A DNA stretch of 64,000 nt. Origin: JACQFZ01 sp041485885. GTDB taxonomy: Bacteria; Pseudomonadota; Gammaproteobacteria; Acidiferrobacterales; Sulfurifustaceae. Shown piece after piece: positions 1 to 8,039 of this stretch (the first letter of the stretch is position 1; every line of letters begins with the position of its first letter). Made by a program: the position numbers and the translations under genes. Where the stretch lies: positions 1 to 64,000 of the forward strand of contig JBGPKL010000012.1 of the NCBI GenBank assembly GCA_041485885.1. Direction: 5' to 3'. The notes beneath the pieces are model-generated. The model was not told the DNA's origin. It did not search any database and saw nothing but the letters and a program-made list of their open reading frames with translations.

Positions 1-22
1 CACCGATATGAAGCGTTTGCAT
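1..22 (-). CDS. 5' tip of an unidentified gene running out of the window
   Basis: On the minus strand an ATG at 22 is preceded, five bases upstream, by a strong GGAGG ribosome-binding site (complement of 28-32). The seven visible codons read MQTLHIG with no stop before the window edge. A second ATG at 27 lies too close to the GGAGG to be used. Nothing can be said about the product. The call rests only on the start-site architecture. Confidence 0.4.
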
Positions 23-540
23 GACATCCTCCGTGAGCGCTAGAGTGATTGCGCCGGGGTGGACACCCACCGGTGTAAGCTTGCTGTGTAATCGGCGGTC
101 AGCACAGCTGCCGCAAGATTCCTCATCGACACTGGTGGTGTTGGGTGGGAGAGTTCTCAACGGGTCTGTCCGTGGTCACGCACGGCAGAAGCAAGCCGAG
201 CACCGCAGCCAACCCCGAGAGGCTTCGCGAGACGGTGTTCGAGCCCGAGCGCGCGCTGTTATCTTTTGCGCGCCGGCGAGTTCGGCTCGCGCTCGGGGTT
301 GGCGAGGAGCGCAGGGCACCGCTCGTGCTTTTCGAGCGGCGCAGCGACCGGGGTGTCCTTCTCTTTGCGTACTTTCTCTTGGACAAGCAAGAGAAAGTAC
401 GCCGACCGCGGTTCGGGAACCGCAATTACAATTTATTACATCGACACAGATCGCGCCCCAAGGGCGCGATCCGCCTCCCGCCTCCCATCACGCGCCGATT
501 CGCGCTAAGATCACATGGCAAGTCGATTCGCCGTCACCGC
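23..540. other. Gene-free stretch dominated by a dispersed repeat
   Basis: Open frames cross this stretch, including an in-frame extension of the following MFS gene back to 145, but their translations are Arg/Pro-rich and unlike any protein family I know. The right half (about 345-471) is the repeat element described separately. No tRNA or clear promoter was recognised. Confidence 0.6.
361..471. repeat. Multi-hairpin dispersed repeat, copy 1
   Basis: Three structured parts lie in a row. First is a perfect 15-bp inverted repeat (367-381 with 388-402, 6-base loop). Second is a 29-base core at 409-437 that opens with the palindrome CGGTTCGGGAACCG. Third is a 10-bp perfect hairpin (449-458 with 462-471, loop CAA). 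The core recurs at 58892-58920 with one mismatch and is again followed by an ATCGCGC/GCGCGAT hairpin. No poly-T follows, so it is not an ordinary terminator. Confidence 0.75.
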
Positions 541-2154
541 GTGAGCGCCAATCCGACAACTACTTCTTCCGCCGAAACACTTTCACCTTGGGTGCCGCTG
601 CGCCAGCCGCTCTTTCGCTGGCTGTGGATCGCGGCGTTCGCCTCCTATATTGGCACGTGGATTCAAGACGTCGGTGCCGCGTGGCTCATGACGTCGCTGT
701 CGTCTTCTCCGGTGATGATCGCGCTGGTGCGCACGGCGAGCGCGTTCCCGATGTTTCTCTTCGCGCTACCGGCCGGCGCGCTCGCCGACGTGCTCGACCG
801 CCGGCGACTGCTGTTGTTCACGCAAACGCTCATGCTCCTTGCCGCCGCCGCGCTCGCCGTCCTGACGTTCACCGGGTTGACGACGGCGTTGTCGCTGCTC
901 CTACTCACGTTCGCGCTCGGCGTCGGCACCGCCCTGAACGCGCCCGCGTGGCAGGCCACCATGGCCGAGCTCGTGCCGCGCGCGCAACTCATGCCCGCCA
1001 TCGCGTTGAACAGTGCGTCGATCAACTTAGCACGCTCCGTCGGCCCCGCGATCGGCGGACTGCTCATTGCCGCCATCGGGCCGGCCGCGAACTTCGCGTT
1101 GAACGCGCTGTCGTTCTGCGGTGTGGTGTATGTACTGTATCGCTGGCGGCGGGAGCCGGTCACGACCGTGCTGCCGGCCGAGCGCGTGCTCGGCGCGATA
1201 CGCACCGGCGTGCGCTACGTGCGACACGCGCCGCCGGTGCTGTCGGTGCTGGCCCGCTCGAGCAGCTTCACCGTGTTTGCGATCGCCATGCTCGCGTTGC
1301 TGCCGACGTTCGCGCGCTTCCACCTCGGACGCGGCCCGACCGGTTACGGCATTCTGCTCGGTTTCTTCGGCGCCGGTGCCGTGCTCGCCGCCGTGCTCTT
1401 GTCTCGGGCGCGCGCGCGACTTTCGGCCGAACGCATCGTCGCGATAGCGATCATCGTTTTCGCGATTCAACTTTTCGTGCTCGCCTGGGCGCCGTTTCTC
1501 CCGCTGGTGCATGTCGCCCTGTTCATCGCGGGGGGCGCTTGGCTGACGTTGCTTTCTACCTTCAACGCGAGCATCCAAGCGGTCGTCCCGAGCTGGGTGC
1601 GCGGGCGCGCGCTTGCCGTGTCGATCTTGATCTTCTTCGGTTCGCTCGCGTTGGGCGCCACGTTATGGGGTTACATCGCCACCGCTTTCAGTATGTCCAC
1701 CGCGTTCACCGCCGCCGGGATCGGCCTGCTGCTCGGTCTAGCCGCGACCCATCGGCTGCGAATCGTCAAAGGTGAGGAGCTCGACCTGTCGCCCTCGGTA
1801 AATTGGCCGGCGCCGAACATGGCCACGGAGCTTGCGCCGCATGACGGCCCGGTGGTCGTGACCGCGGAGTACGTGATAGAGCCGGACAACGCCCGCCATT
1901 TCCGTCGCATCATGCGTCGTGTGCGCCGTATCCGCCGGCGCGACGGCGCGATCAGCTGGGGCCTGCTCGCGAACGTCGAGCACGCGAATCACTACACTGA
2001 AACGTTCGTCGTTGAATCCTGGCTCGAGCATTTGCGGCAACACGAGCGCGTGACGGTGAGCGATCGCGCGGTGCTCGAACGGGCACGCGCGCTTCACGTG
2101 GGAAGCGAGCCGCCGCGCGTAACGCACTACGTCGTGGAGCCGCTGTCGCGGTAA
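541..2154 (+). CDS. MFS exporter (MFS_3/DUF894 type) with C-terminal ABM-like domain
   Basis: The product is a 537-residue inner-membrane transporter. About the first 410 residues are a 12-helix major-facilitator fold of the EntS-like MFS_3 family, with the loop motif ADVLDRRRLLL after the second helix pair. The last ~120 residues are soluble and resemble an antibiotic-biosynthesis-monooxygenase (ABM) ferredoxin-like domain, a fusion seen in this family. The GTG at 541 is preferred because the frame upstream to 145 is repeat DNA and the protein-like sequence begins here. The substrate is unknown; export of a small molecule or siderophore is a family-level guess. Confidence 0.85.
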   Translation: MSANPTTTSSAETLSPWVPLRQPLFRWLWIAAFASYIGTWIQDVGAAWLMTSLSSSPVMIALVRTASAFPMFLFALPAGALADVLDRRRLLLFTQTLMLLAAAALAVLTFTGLTTALSLLLLTFALGVGTALNAPAWQATMAELVPRAQLMPAIALNSASINLARSVGPAIGGLLIAAIGPAANFALNALSFCGVVYVLYRWRREPVTTVLPAERVLGAIRTGVRYVRHAPPVLSVLARSSSFTVFAIAMLALLPTFARFHLGRGPTGYGILLGFFGAGAVLAAVLLSRARARLSAERIVAIAIIVFAIQLFVLAWAPFLPLVHVALFIAGGAWLTLLSTFNASIQAVVPSWVRGRALAVSILIFFGSLALGATLWGYIATAFSMSTAFTAAGIGLLLGLAATHRLRIVKGEELDLSPSVNWPAPNMATELAPHDGPVVVTAEYVIEPDNARHFRRIMRRVRRIRRRDGAISWGLLANVEHANHYTETFVVESWLEHLRQHERVTVSDRAVLERARALHVGSEPPRVTHYVVEPLSR

Positions 2155-2231
2155 GGTGCTGTGCTATGCTAGGCGAACTTGCGGTTGTTCTATTCGCTGA
2201 ACGAACAATCTTTCCTTGAGCTGCTGACGAA

Positions 2232-2594
2232 ATGAACAAATCGGCCACGACGAAAAAGTGCCTCTATCGAGTGATCTTCATCAATCAAGGGAAGGTGTAC
2301 GAGATCTACACACGCCACGTCGGGCAAGGAAACCTCTACGGCTTCGTCGAAATCGAGCAACTCGTGTTCGGCGAAAAATCGTCGGTGGTGATCGACCCGA
2401 CCGAGGAGCGACTGCGCAACGAGTTCGAGGGCGTACGGCTTTCTTATATACCGATGCACGCGATCATTCGCATCGATGAGGTCGAGCGCCAAGGCGCGGC
2501 AAAGATCGTCGCGATATCCGGCAAGAGCGACGACGTCGTCTCGTTTCCGACCGTTTATCCCGGCGGGCACTCGCCGAAGAAAGGGCGGGATTAG
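2232..2594 (+). CDS. DUF1820 family protein
   Basis: A 120-residue soluble protein containing the conserved stretches YRVIFINQGKVYEIYTRHV and YIPMHAIIRIDEV. These are typical of DUF1820, a small gammaproteobacterial family of unknown function. There is no signal peptide and no cysteine-rich motif. It lies 77 bases after the MFS gene and is followed by a terminator-like hairpin, so it is probably a single-gene unit or the last gene of the pair. Family assignment is from memory of the conserved motifs. Confidence 0.8.
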   Translation: MNKSATTKKCLYRVIFINQGKVYEIYTRHVGQGNLYGFVEIEQLVFGEKSSVVIDPTEERLRNEFEGVRLSYIPMHAIIRIDEVERQGAAKIVAISGKSDDVVSFPTVYPGGHSPKKGRD

Positions 2595-2595
2595 C

Positions 2596-2680
2596 AGGTT
2601 GTTGAAAAACAGCCTTCGAGAGCCGCACGGGAAGTGCGGCGCGTTTTTCAAACAGGTAAGTGGTTTGAAGAACGGAGCGA
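2596..2680 (+). repeat. Dispersed 'TTTTTCAAAC' repeat, copy 1
   Basis: The stretch opens with TTGTTGAAAAACAGCC, contains a GCCGCAC/GTGCGGC hairpin and ends with the inverted pair TTCAAAC (2647-2653) and GTTTGAA (2663-2669). A related copy lies at 50966-51112 and a fragment at 39061-39090. Both full copies follow the 3' end of a plus-strand gene. Confidence 0.65.
2622..2648 (+). terminator. Rho-independent terminator after the DUF1820 gene
   Basis: A 7-bp GC stem (2622-2628 with 2634-2640, loop GGGAA) is followed by GCG and then five T residues, 28 bases after the stop codon. It sits inside a dispersed repeat copy, so the repeat may act as the terminator. Confidence 0.6.
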
Positions 2681-2694
2681 GTCGTACGCCCCAC

Positions 2695-3327
2695 TCATTC
2701 CGTCGCTACCGGGGACAAGCCGTTTTCCGTCTTCGATTCGCTCAGCGAATGGGCCGCCACGAACGCATGCGCCTGCGGTAAGAACTCGCGGAAGTGCTCC
2801 TCGAATCGCCCGTAGTTGTCGTGTAACTCCGTCACCGCCGTTCGCAGTACGCGCGCGCGCTCGGCGTAGCGAAACCGGCGCGCGATGCCATTCAGCGCGA
2901 GATCGACCGACGCCACCTCGGCATACGCGGCGAGCCAATCATCGGCGGCCATCCGGGGGAGAATCCGCTGCAACCGTTCGGGAAATGTCGCGCGCCGCGC
3001 GAGAAGCGCCGTGTACACGGAGCGAGTGAACTCCGGCAACGGGCGGTCGTGGTAGCGCACCCAGTGTCGCGCGAGAAAGTGATCGTAGAAGACATCGACG
3101 AGAATGCCGGCGAACCGCCGGCGCTCCGGCGTGACCAGCGCGCGACTGGCGCGAACGATGGCATGCGCATCCGTGTAACGATCGACCGCGCGGTGGAGCA
3201 ATATCGCCGCGCGCACCTCCGCGCTCCATCCTTCCACCGATCGGCCCTTCACGAAGTCACCGAGCATGGCGCCGACGATCGCGTCCGGCGTTTGATGCGA
3301 CAGGAATACGTGGGCGAGGTAGTTCAT
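2695..3327 (-). CDS. acpH: Acyl carrier protein phosphodiesterase (AcpH, DUF479)
   Basis: A 210-residue cytoplasmic hydrolase expected to remove 4'-phosphopantetheine from holo-ACP. The N-terminus MNYLAHVFLS and the motifs GAMLGDFVKG, HRAVDRYTD and VFYDHFLARHW are hallmarks of the DUF479/AcpH family, whose acidic and histidine residues bind a metal. The ATG at 3327 is chosen because the family begins MNYLAH; the 21 residues in frame before it are non-conserved. It converges on DUF1820 and stands alone. Confidence 0.88.
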   Translation of the reverse strand: MNYLAHVFLSHQTPDAIVGAMLGDFVKGRSVEGWSAEVRAAILLHRAVDRYTDAHAIVRASRALVTPERRRFAGILVDVFYDHFLARHWVRYHDRPLPEFTRSVYTALLARRATFPERLQRILPRMAADDWLAAYAEVASVDLALNGIARRFRYAERARVLRTAVTELHDNYGRFEEHFREFLPQAHAFVAAHSLSESKTENGLSPVATE

Positions 3328-3421
3328 AGAGGAACCGTCGAACGGTTGGGATCGCGATGGCCTCGCGCTACAGCCTCTTCGACGAATCAATCGAATAAAA
3401 GAAACCCCGATTAATTCGATA

Positions 3422-3471
3422 TAGGGTGCGTTCCACGCACCACCTCGTCGATCGGTGCAGGGCGCACCCTA
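3422..3471. repeat. Inverted repeat of the 'TAGGGTGCG' type
   Basis: TAGGGTGCG (3422-3430) pairs with CGCACCCTA (3463-3471). Inner CGCACC and GGTGC arms extend the hairpin. This resembles the GGTGCG...CGCACCCTAC intergenic repeats found in many bacteria. It lies upstream of acpH and downstream of the RRM gene. Confidence 0.65.
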
Positions 3472-3499
3472 CATTTTTAATTGTTCAGAGCTTCACTTA

Positions 3500-3528
3500 A
3501 ATCAAATCGGGGGCGGATCGCCCCCGAT
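3500..3528 (-). terminator. Terminator after the RRM gene
   Basis: A 10-bp perfect stem (3506-3515 with 3519-3528, loop GAT) lies 12 bases beyond the stop of the minus-strand RRM gene. On that strand it is followed by the T-rich ATTTGATTTAAG. The stem is strong and the T-tract interrupted, so termination is likely but not certain. Confidence 0.6.
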
Positions 3529-3540
3529 GCAGTTAGTGCC

Positions 3541-3897
3541 TCACCACCGTCCGCCGCCGCCACCGCGCGGCCGATTGCCCCAGCCGCCGCGCCCGCCGGC
3601 ACCGCCGCCTCCGCCACCTCCGCCGCCACCTCCGCCGCCACCGCCCCCGCGCTCGGTCTTCGGACGAGCTTCATTCACGTTTAGCGTGCGGCCTTTCAGA
3701 TCCTTACCGTTCAGCCCGTTGATCGCCGCCTGCGCTTCGGCTTTCGCTTCCATCTCCACGAAACCGAAGCCGCGCGGCTGGCCGCTGAATTTGTCCTTCA
3801 GGACGGTGGCGCGCGCCACGCGCCCGTAGGCGCCGAACGCTTGTAGCAGATCGTCTTCGGTGACATCGCGCGATAGATTTCCGACAAAAATGTTCAT
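3541..3897 (-). CDS. Glycine-rich single-RRM RNA-binding protein
   Basis: A 118-residue protein. Residues 1-80 are one RNA-recognition motif, with RNP2 as IFVGNL and RNP1 as RGFGFVEM. A tail of about 35 residues follows, beginning with sixteen consecutive glycines and continuing with RGG-like segments. This architecture matches bacterial and cyanobacterial Rbp cold- or stress-related RNA chaperones. An AGGAG site precedes the ATG. The gene is monocistronic, with its own terminator. The glycine tract is a simple-sequence run and could vary in length between strains. Confidence 0.88.
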   Translation of the reverse strand: MNIFVGNLSRDVTEDDLLQAFGAYGRVARATVLKDKFSGQPRGFGFVEMEAKAEAQAAINGLNGKDLKGRTLNVNEARPKTERGGGGGGGGGGGGGGGGAGGRGGWGNRPRGGGGGRW

Positions 3898-4073
3898 CAG
3901 GGACTCCTGAACTAAGGGTTATGGTGGTGATACAGCCGCGATTCCCGTTCGCTCATGAAGATCGAGACGGCACGTTAACGCGCGCGCTCGGCATCATACC
4001 CCGCACGACGTTAAACGGATAGCCGACACTGACCAACTACCCGCCTCGGCCTTTCATCGGGTAACCTCGTCTC

Positions 4074-4574
4074 ATGGTCAGGAATCGAATGCCGCCGGCA
4101 AGGCGGTCCGTCTACATCACGCCGCCGGGGGCGGAACGATTGCGCGCGGAACTCGATCACCTGTGGCGCGTGAAGCGACCGCAGGTCACGCAGGCGGTTT
4201 CCGAAGCCGCGGCGCTCGGCGACCGTTCGGAGAACGCGGAATACATTTACGGCAAGCGGCAGTTGCGCGAGATCGATAGCCGCCTGCATTTTCTGCAAAA
4301 GCGTCTCGCCGAGCTCGTCGTCGTCGACCAACCGCCGTCGGATCCGACTCGAATCTACTTCGGCGCGTGGGTAAGGCTCGAGAACGAAGCGGGAACCGTG
4401 TCCGAGTACCGCATCGTGGGCTGTGACGAATTCGACGCGGCGCGCGGATGGATCAGCGTCGACTCGCCGCTCGCACAGGCGCTCTTGAAGAAAACGCTCG
4501 ACGCCGAAGTCGCCGTGTCGGTGCCCGGCGGAAGCACCGTCTACACCATCGTCGACATTCGCTATATCGATTGA
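4074..4574 (+). CDS. greB: Transcription elongation factor GreB
   Basis: A 166-residue protein with the N-terminal antiparallel coiled coil and C-terminal FKBP-like domain of Gre factors. The tip carries GDRSENAEY, whose Asp and Glu position the catalytic Mg2+ in RNA polymerase for cleavage of backtracked RNA. Basic residues and the C-terminal sequence fit GreB better than GreA. It binds the polymerase secondary channel in the cytoplasm. The ATG at 4074 gives a slightly longer N-terminus than E. coli GreB; the ATG at 4089 is an alternative. Confidence 0.92.
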   Translation: MVRNRMPPARRSVYITPPGAERLRAELDHLWRVKRPQVTQAVSEAAALGDRSENAEYIYGKRQLREIDSRLHFLQKRLAELVVVDQPPSDPTRIYFGAWVRLENEAGTVSEYRIVGCDEFDAARGWISVDSPLAQALLKKTLDAEVAVSVPGGSTVYTIVDIRYID

Positions 4575-4576
4575 TA

Positions 4577-4605
4577 CTCACCCTCGCTGCGCGAGCGAGG
4601 GTGAG
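4577..4605. terminator. Hairpin between converging greB and hydrolase genes
   Basis: A perfect 12-bp stem (4577-4588 with 4594-4605, loop GCGCG) begins two bases after the greB stop. It lacks a T-run on either strand, so intrinsic termination would be weak. It could protect 3' ends or work with Rho. Confidence 0.45.
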
Positions 4606-4628
4606 ACCATGCTTCGAAAACGGTCAGC

Positions 4629-6401
4629 TCATGCGAAGGCGTGATGCGTCGCCTGAGTCGCGACGATCATCCAGGTCAGCAAAAACGCGCTGACCAACGC
4701 GCCGACGTACACACGGCCGGTCTTATAGAAGAAATACGTCGAGATCAGCGCGACCACCGGCAACCAAATCACGAACTGGATCGCCAGAATGGTGTAAAGG
4801 TGCGCCTGTGGAATCGCGAGCGTGGCTCCGGCGAAGAGTGGCGCGTATTGAATGATGAGCAACAACGCGAACCCGAGCCCGAGCAGAATCGCGTTTTGAA
4901 TCATCGCATGCCGCAGGTCCTTGCCGCTTCGGCGTAACTGGCCGTGCAGGATCACGCCGAGCATCACGAAGAAGAGTGCGATCGGAATCAGATAGCTCAA
5001 GAAGATGCGCAACTGCAGCGCGCTCATCGGCTTCAGCGCATACACCCAAAAGCGGGCGTCGGTTTGAAAGATCCAAGCGATGATCGCGAGCAGCAGGTAC
5101 ACCGTGCCGACGATCGCGGCGGCGAGCAGCACCGAGCGCCAAAACTTCGGCCCGCCCGCGCCTTCGTCGCGCCACGTGAGGCCGTAACTCATCGGCATCG
5201 CGCCGCGCTTCTTCGCGCTCGTGTAGTGCCACAGTACGAAGAGCACCAGCGAGAGAAGCGCGTTGGCCAGCGCCCAACCCATGATGCCGGTGGTGATCTC
5301 TTGCGGGAACAATGCACTGGTCTTGATGAGCTTCGGCGTCCCTAACATCAGCGCGAAGTAGCTGAGCGTGGGAATAAGCACGACCAACGCGGCGGCGAAC
5401 CACCAACCCGGCCCACTCATGTTCTTCGGCTCCGCCGGAGCGGTGCGCAGCTTGCCGAAGAACGGCGTGTCGAGCAGCAAGCTCCCGAACGGAAATATGA
5501 ACAACAGCAGGCCGATCAACGTGAGCAGCGTGCCGAATTCCTTCCATTGCCAGATCTGATTCGTCGGCGCAATTTCCTTCGGCGCCTTCGTCGTCTGTTG
5601 CACCCAGTCGATAACCGGGGCGACGCCGGTGCTCGTGATGTGATCGCCCGGATGCGTGACCGCCGGCATGTACAACATGCGCGCGGTGCCTTGCTCGATC
5701 GAGCCGTACAACCGCCCGACCTGCACCGGTTCGCTCGTACCGAATACTTTCTGGAGCTTGGCGGTGCCGACGATGTCCCTCGAGATTTTCGCGCCCCACA
5801 TCAGATCCGAGAACTCGTCATAGCGACTGAAGACGAGACCGAAGTTGCGGGGAAACTTTTCATCGCCCTCCGGGGCGCCGAACGTGCCGGTCGACGATCC
5901 CGACACCACGATCGAACGGTACGCGTCCGGAAACGTCTTCGAAGCGATCAGCACGGCCCAGCCGCCCATCGAATGTCCCTCGAGCACGACTTGGCTCTGG
6001 TCGACGAAGTCGAGCGTCTTGAGGTAGCGCAACCCGTCGGGTCCGCCATAGCCGTTGGCAAAAGCCGGAGGATCGGAATAGCCGTGGCCGGTTTGATCGA
6101 GCGCGAGCACGACGTAGCCGCGTCGAGCGAGCTCGATCGCGTACGGCGACTGCGTCTCGCGGGAGTTGATGTATCCGTGTATGGCAACGACACCGGGCGC
6201 CGGCCGTTCTTTGCTGGCGCCTTTGGGCACATACAGCAACGCGCTCATGACAATTCCGTTCGTGCCGACAAACCGGATGTCCCTGACGCGAACGTCTCCT
6301 CCTACCGTTTGAACGGTGCACGCAAGCAACGCGCCCACAACGATCATCACGAGCGCGGCAATCAAGGTCCACTGGGTACGCGACAAGGATTTGCGGGGCA
6401 T
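4629..6401 (-). CDS. Membrane-anchored alpha/beta hydrolase with C-terminal multi-helix domain
   Basis: A 590-residue protein. One helix near residues 11-30 anchors it. Residues ~35-270 are an alpha/beta hydrolase with nucleophile elbow GHSMGG (Ser144), oxyanion segment AIHGYINS and a likely catalytic His in HPGDHI. The second half holds about seven to eight transmembrane helices. A GGAGGAAAC site sits just before the ATG at 6401; the frame extends further up, but without conservation. A substrate cannot be assigned; an esterase or lipase acting outside the inner membrane is an inference. Confidence 0.8.
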   Translation of the reverse strand: MPRKSLSRTQWTLIAALVMIVVGALLACTVQTVGGDVRVRDIRFVGTNGIVMSALLYVPKGASKERPAPGVVAIHGYINSRETQSPYAIELARRGYVVLALDQTGHGYSDPPAFANGYGGPDGLRYLKTLDFVDQSQVVLEGHSMGGWAVLIASKTFPDAYRSIVVSGSSTGTFGAPEGDEKFPRNFGLVFSRYDEFSDLMWGAKISRDIVGTAKLQKVFGTSEPVQVGRLYGSIEQGTARMLYMPAVTHPGDHITSTGVAPVIDWVQQTTKAPKEIAPTNQIWQWKEFGTLLTLIGLLLFIFPFGSLLLDTPFFGKLRTAPAEPKNMSGPGWWFAAALVVLIPTLSYFALMLGTPKLIKTSALFPQEITTGIMGWALANALLSLVLFVLWHYTSAKKRGAMPMSYGLTWRDEGAGGPKFWRSVLLAAAIVGTVYLLLAIIAWIFQTDARFWVYALKPMSALQLRIFLSYLIPIALFFVMLGVILHGQLRRSGKDLRHAMIQNAILLGLGFALLLIIQYAPLFAGATLAIPQAHLYTILAIQFVIWLPVVALISTYFFYKTGRVYVGALVSAFLLTWMIVATQATHHAFA

Positions 6402-6582
6402 GTTTCCTCCATTCTTTTTGATCGTTAAAGTCTCGATCCGAACGCGCGGATCGCAAGCTGGAACGCCCAATTCCCTTTTTGTAGCGCGGGCTTTATCGCA
6501 CTCGCCGCTTCCGAGCGCAAGGGGCGGGTGGCCCGTTTCCTCGAAAAGCCGGTGACTGCGTACAAACGACGCCGGCTCGACC

Positions 6583-7116
6583 TTATATCAACCGGGATTC
6601 GGCGTACGACAAAGCGCCGTCGACAATGCGTGCCGGCTTCGTATAACGGTGGGGTTCGGCGGTGGAGGCGTCGAGGATGTGGGCCACGGATCGGTCGCGC
6701 GCGGTCAGATAGTCCGCGATCAGCGAGCGATGGCAACGCCACCATAACGCCTCGGCACAGAGGATCGCCGCCGTCTTTTCGGCGGCGATTGCTTCGAGCC
6801 GCTCGATCGCGGCACGGAACGCCGGCGTCTCCATGTAATCCGCGTAGCCGCGAAACGAGCGGTTACGCCAGCTCGTGTTGTGCGAATCGGGGCGCGGCGC
6901 GCGCCGGCCGCCAAGCTCTGCGATCCACGTATACGCTATCCCCACCGCCGCCAACCGCTCCGCCAGCACATCGCGATTGAAATGCGGGTAACGACGCGAC
7001 GCCGGAAAGCGACGCACGTCGGCGAGCGCCTCTACTCGGTGTGCGTTGAGCAGCGCGAGGAAGTCATCGAGCGCGTGGGTCGAATGACCGACGGTCAAGA
7101 TGACGCCTTGCGTCAT
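6583..7116 (-). CDS. DUF488 family protein
   Basis: A 177-residue soluble protein. The opening ILTVGHSTHALDDFLALL, the segment ADVRRFPASRRYPHFN and the C-terminal CAEALWWRCHR with paired cysteines are diagnostic of DUF488, a widespread family of unknown biochemical role. Its start codon lies one base after the stop of the upstream amidohydrolase, so the two are probably translated together. About 180 bases of unremarkable sequence separate it from the next gene. Confidence 0.85.
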   Translation of the reverse strand: MTQGVILTVGHSTHALDDFLALLNAHRVEALADVRRFPASRRYPHFNRDVLAERLAAVGIAYTWIAELGGRRAPRPDSHNTSWRNRSFRGYADYMETPAFRAAIERLEAIAAEKTAAILCAEALWWRCHRSLIADYLTARDRSVAHILDASTAEPHRYTKPARIVDGALSYAESRLI

Positions 7117-7117
7117 G

Positions 7118-7981
7118 CTACTTCGGAAACAATTGCGCGGCGTTGCGGAACGCGATTTTCTCCACTACATCGGCGGGTAATTGCGCGAGCCACGCGCGCG
7201 CGAAACGGTTCTCCGATTCCACTTGCTCCCAGCGCGGCGTTATCCAGGTATCGGTTCCGATCATGAACCGATCGGGATATCGTAGAAACAACTCGCGCCA
7301 CGCCGAATCCAATCGTCCGCCGGGCGCGATATCGCCCCCGCGTATCGACAGCTCCACCCACAGCGTGGCATGGCGATCGAGCAGCGTCCGTATCGTCGCC
7401 GGCGGTGACGACATGCCGGCGTGCGCCCAGATGATTTTCACCGTCGGATCGATCGCGAAAAGCTCGCGCACCGCGCCGTCATCGGAATGCGCGTGCAACG
7501 GGATACCGCGCTCCACGGCGAGCGCGACCACGCGCCGCACCACCGGCGTATCCGTTTGCCCGGCGTGCAGATGAAACTCGCCGATCGAACGGTAGATTCC
7601 GCGCTTGAGCTCCGTCTCGATGAAGGTAGCGATGTTCGGATCGCGATACCACAAACCCATATCGTCGCGGTTGCGATACGGCCGCAGCTCCGGGACGATG
7701 CGCGCCGGGTCCTTCTCGTGCAGTGCGATCGTTCCGTCGTTCGGCGTGCTCGATACCAGCGCGCGTTCGATCCCGGCTTGCTTCAGAATGGAAATAATTT
7801 TATCAACGCTGTACGTGTTGCGAGCGTCGGCGCTGTAGTGGATGTGGCCGTCGAATACGGGAGACAATGTTTCCGCTTGGGCGACAACGAGGAACAGCAG
7901 AACTAAACTGCCGGTCGCGTAATAAAGAATGGTTGTGCGCAAAGCGTTTGCTGCAATGGCGGAGGCAGGAACAGTCATCAT
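7118..7981 (-). CDS. Secreted or membrane-anchored amidohydrolase (Amidohydro_2 family)
   Basis: A 287-residue TIM-barrel metal hydrolase. A hydrophobic segment at residues ~17-36 ending VVAQA looks like a signal peptide. Metal-site motifs in order are DGHIHY, EFHLHAG, HAHSDD, WAHAGM and GTDTW, the pattern of the amidohydrolase-related (Amidohydro_2) family. Two consecutive ATG codons (7981 and 7978) could serve as start. It forms a two-gene unit with DUF488. The substrate is unknown; lactone, carboxylate or amide hydrolysis are family possibilities. Confidence 0.78.
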   Translation of the reverse strand: MMTVPASAIAANALRTTILYYATGSLVLLFLVVAQAETLSPVFDGHIHYSADARNTYSVDKIISILKQAGIERALVSSTPNDGTIALHEKDPARIVPELRPYRNRDDMGLWYRDPNIATFIETELKRGIYRSIGEFHLHAGQTDTPVVRRVVALAVERGIPLHAHSDDGAVRELFAIDPTVKIIWAHAGMSSPPATIRTLLDRHATLWVELSIRGGDIAPGGRLDSAWRELFLRYPDRFMIGTDTWITPRWEQVESENRFARAWLAQLPADVVEKIAFRNAAQLFPK

Positions 7982-8003
7982 GGTAACCTCGATCTACTTT
8001 ATT

Positions 8004-8039
8004 CCCTCTCCCCTCCGGGGAGAGGGTTAGGGTGAGGGG
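8004..8039. repeat. CCCTCTCCC palindromic repeat, copy 1
   Basis: A 10-bp perfect stem CCCTCTCCCC/GGGGAGAGGG (loop TCC) at 8004-8026 is followed by the tail TTAGGGTGAGGGG. The tail contains the TAA stop of the DUF559 gene on the minus strand. Other copies are at 8391-8428 (inverted), 22271-22319 and 58632-58665. Confidence 0.8.

Noticed and set aside
145..540. N-terminal extension of the MFS protein by 132 residues
   Set aside because: This part is dispersed repeat DNA (same core at 58892) and precedes the family's normal N-terminus; GTG 541 is preferred.
21..1775. Long plus-strand frame overlapping the MFS gene
   Set aside because: Translation is Arg/His/Ala-rich without any fold or motif, and the overlapping frame encodes a clear 12-helix transporter. 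It is a GC-bias artefact.
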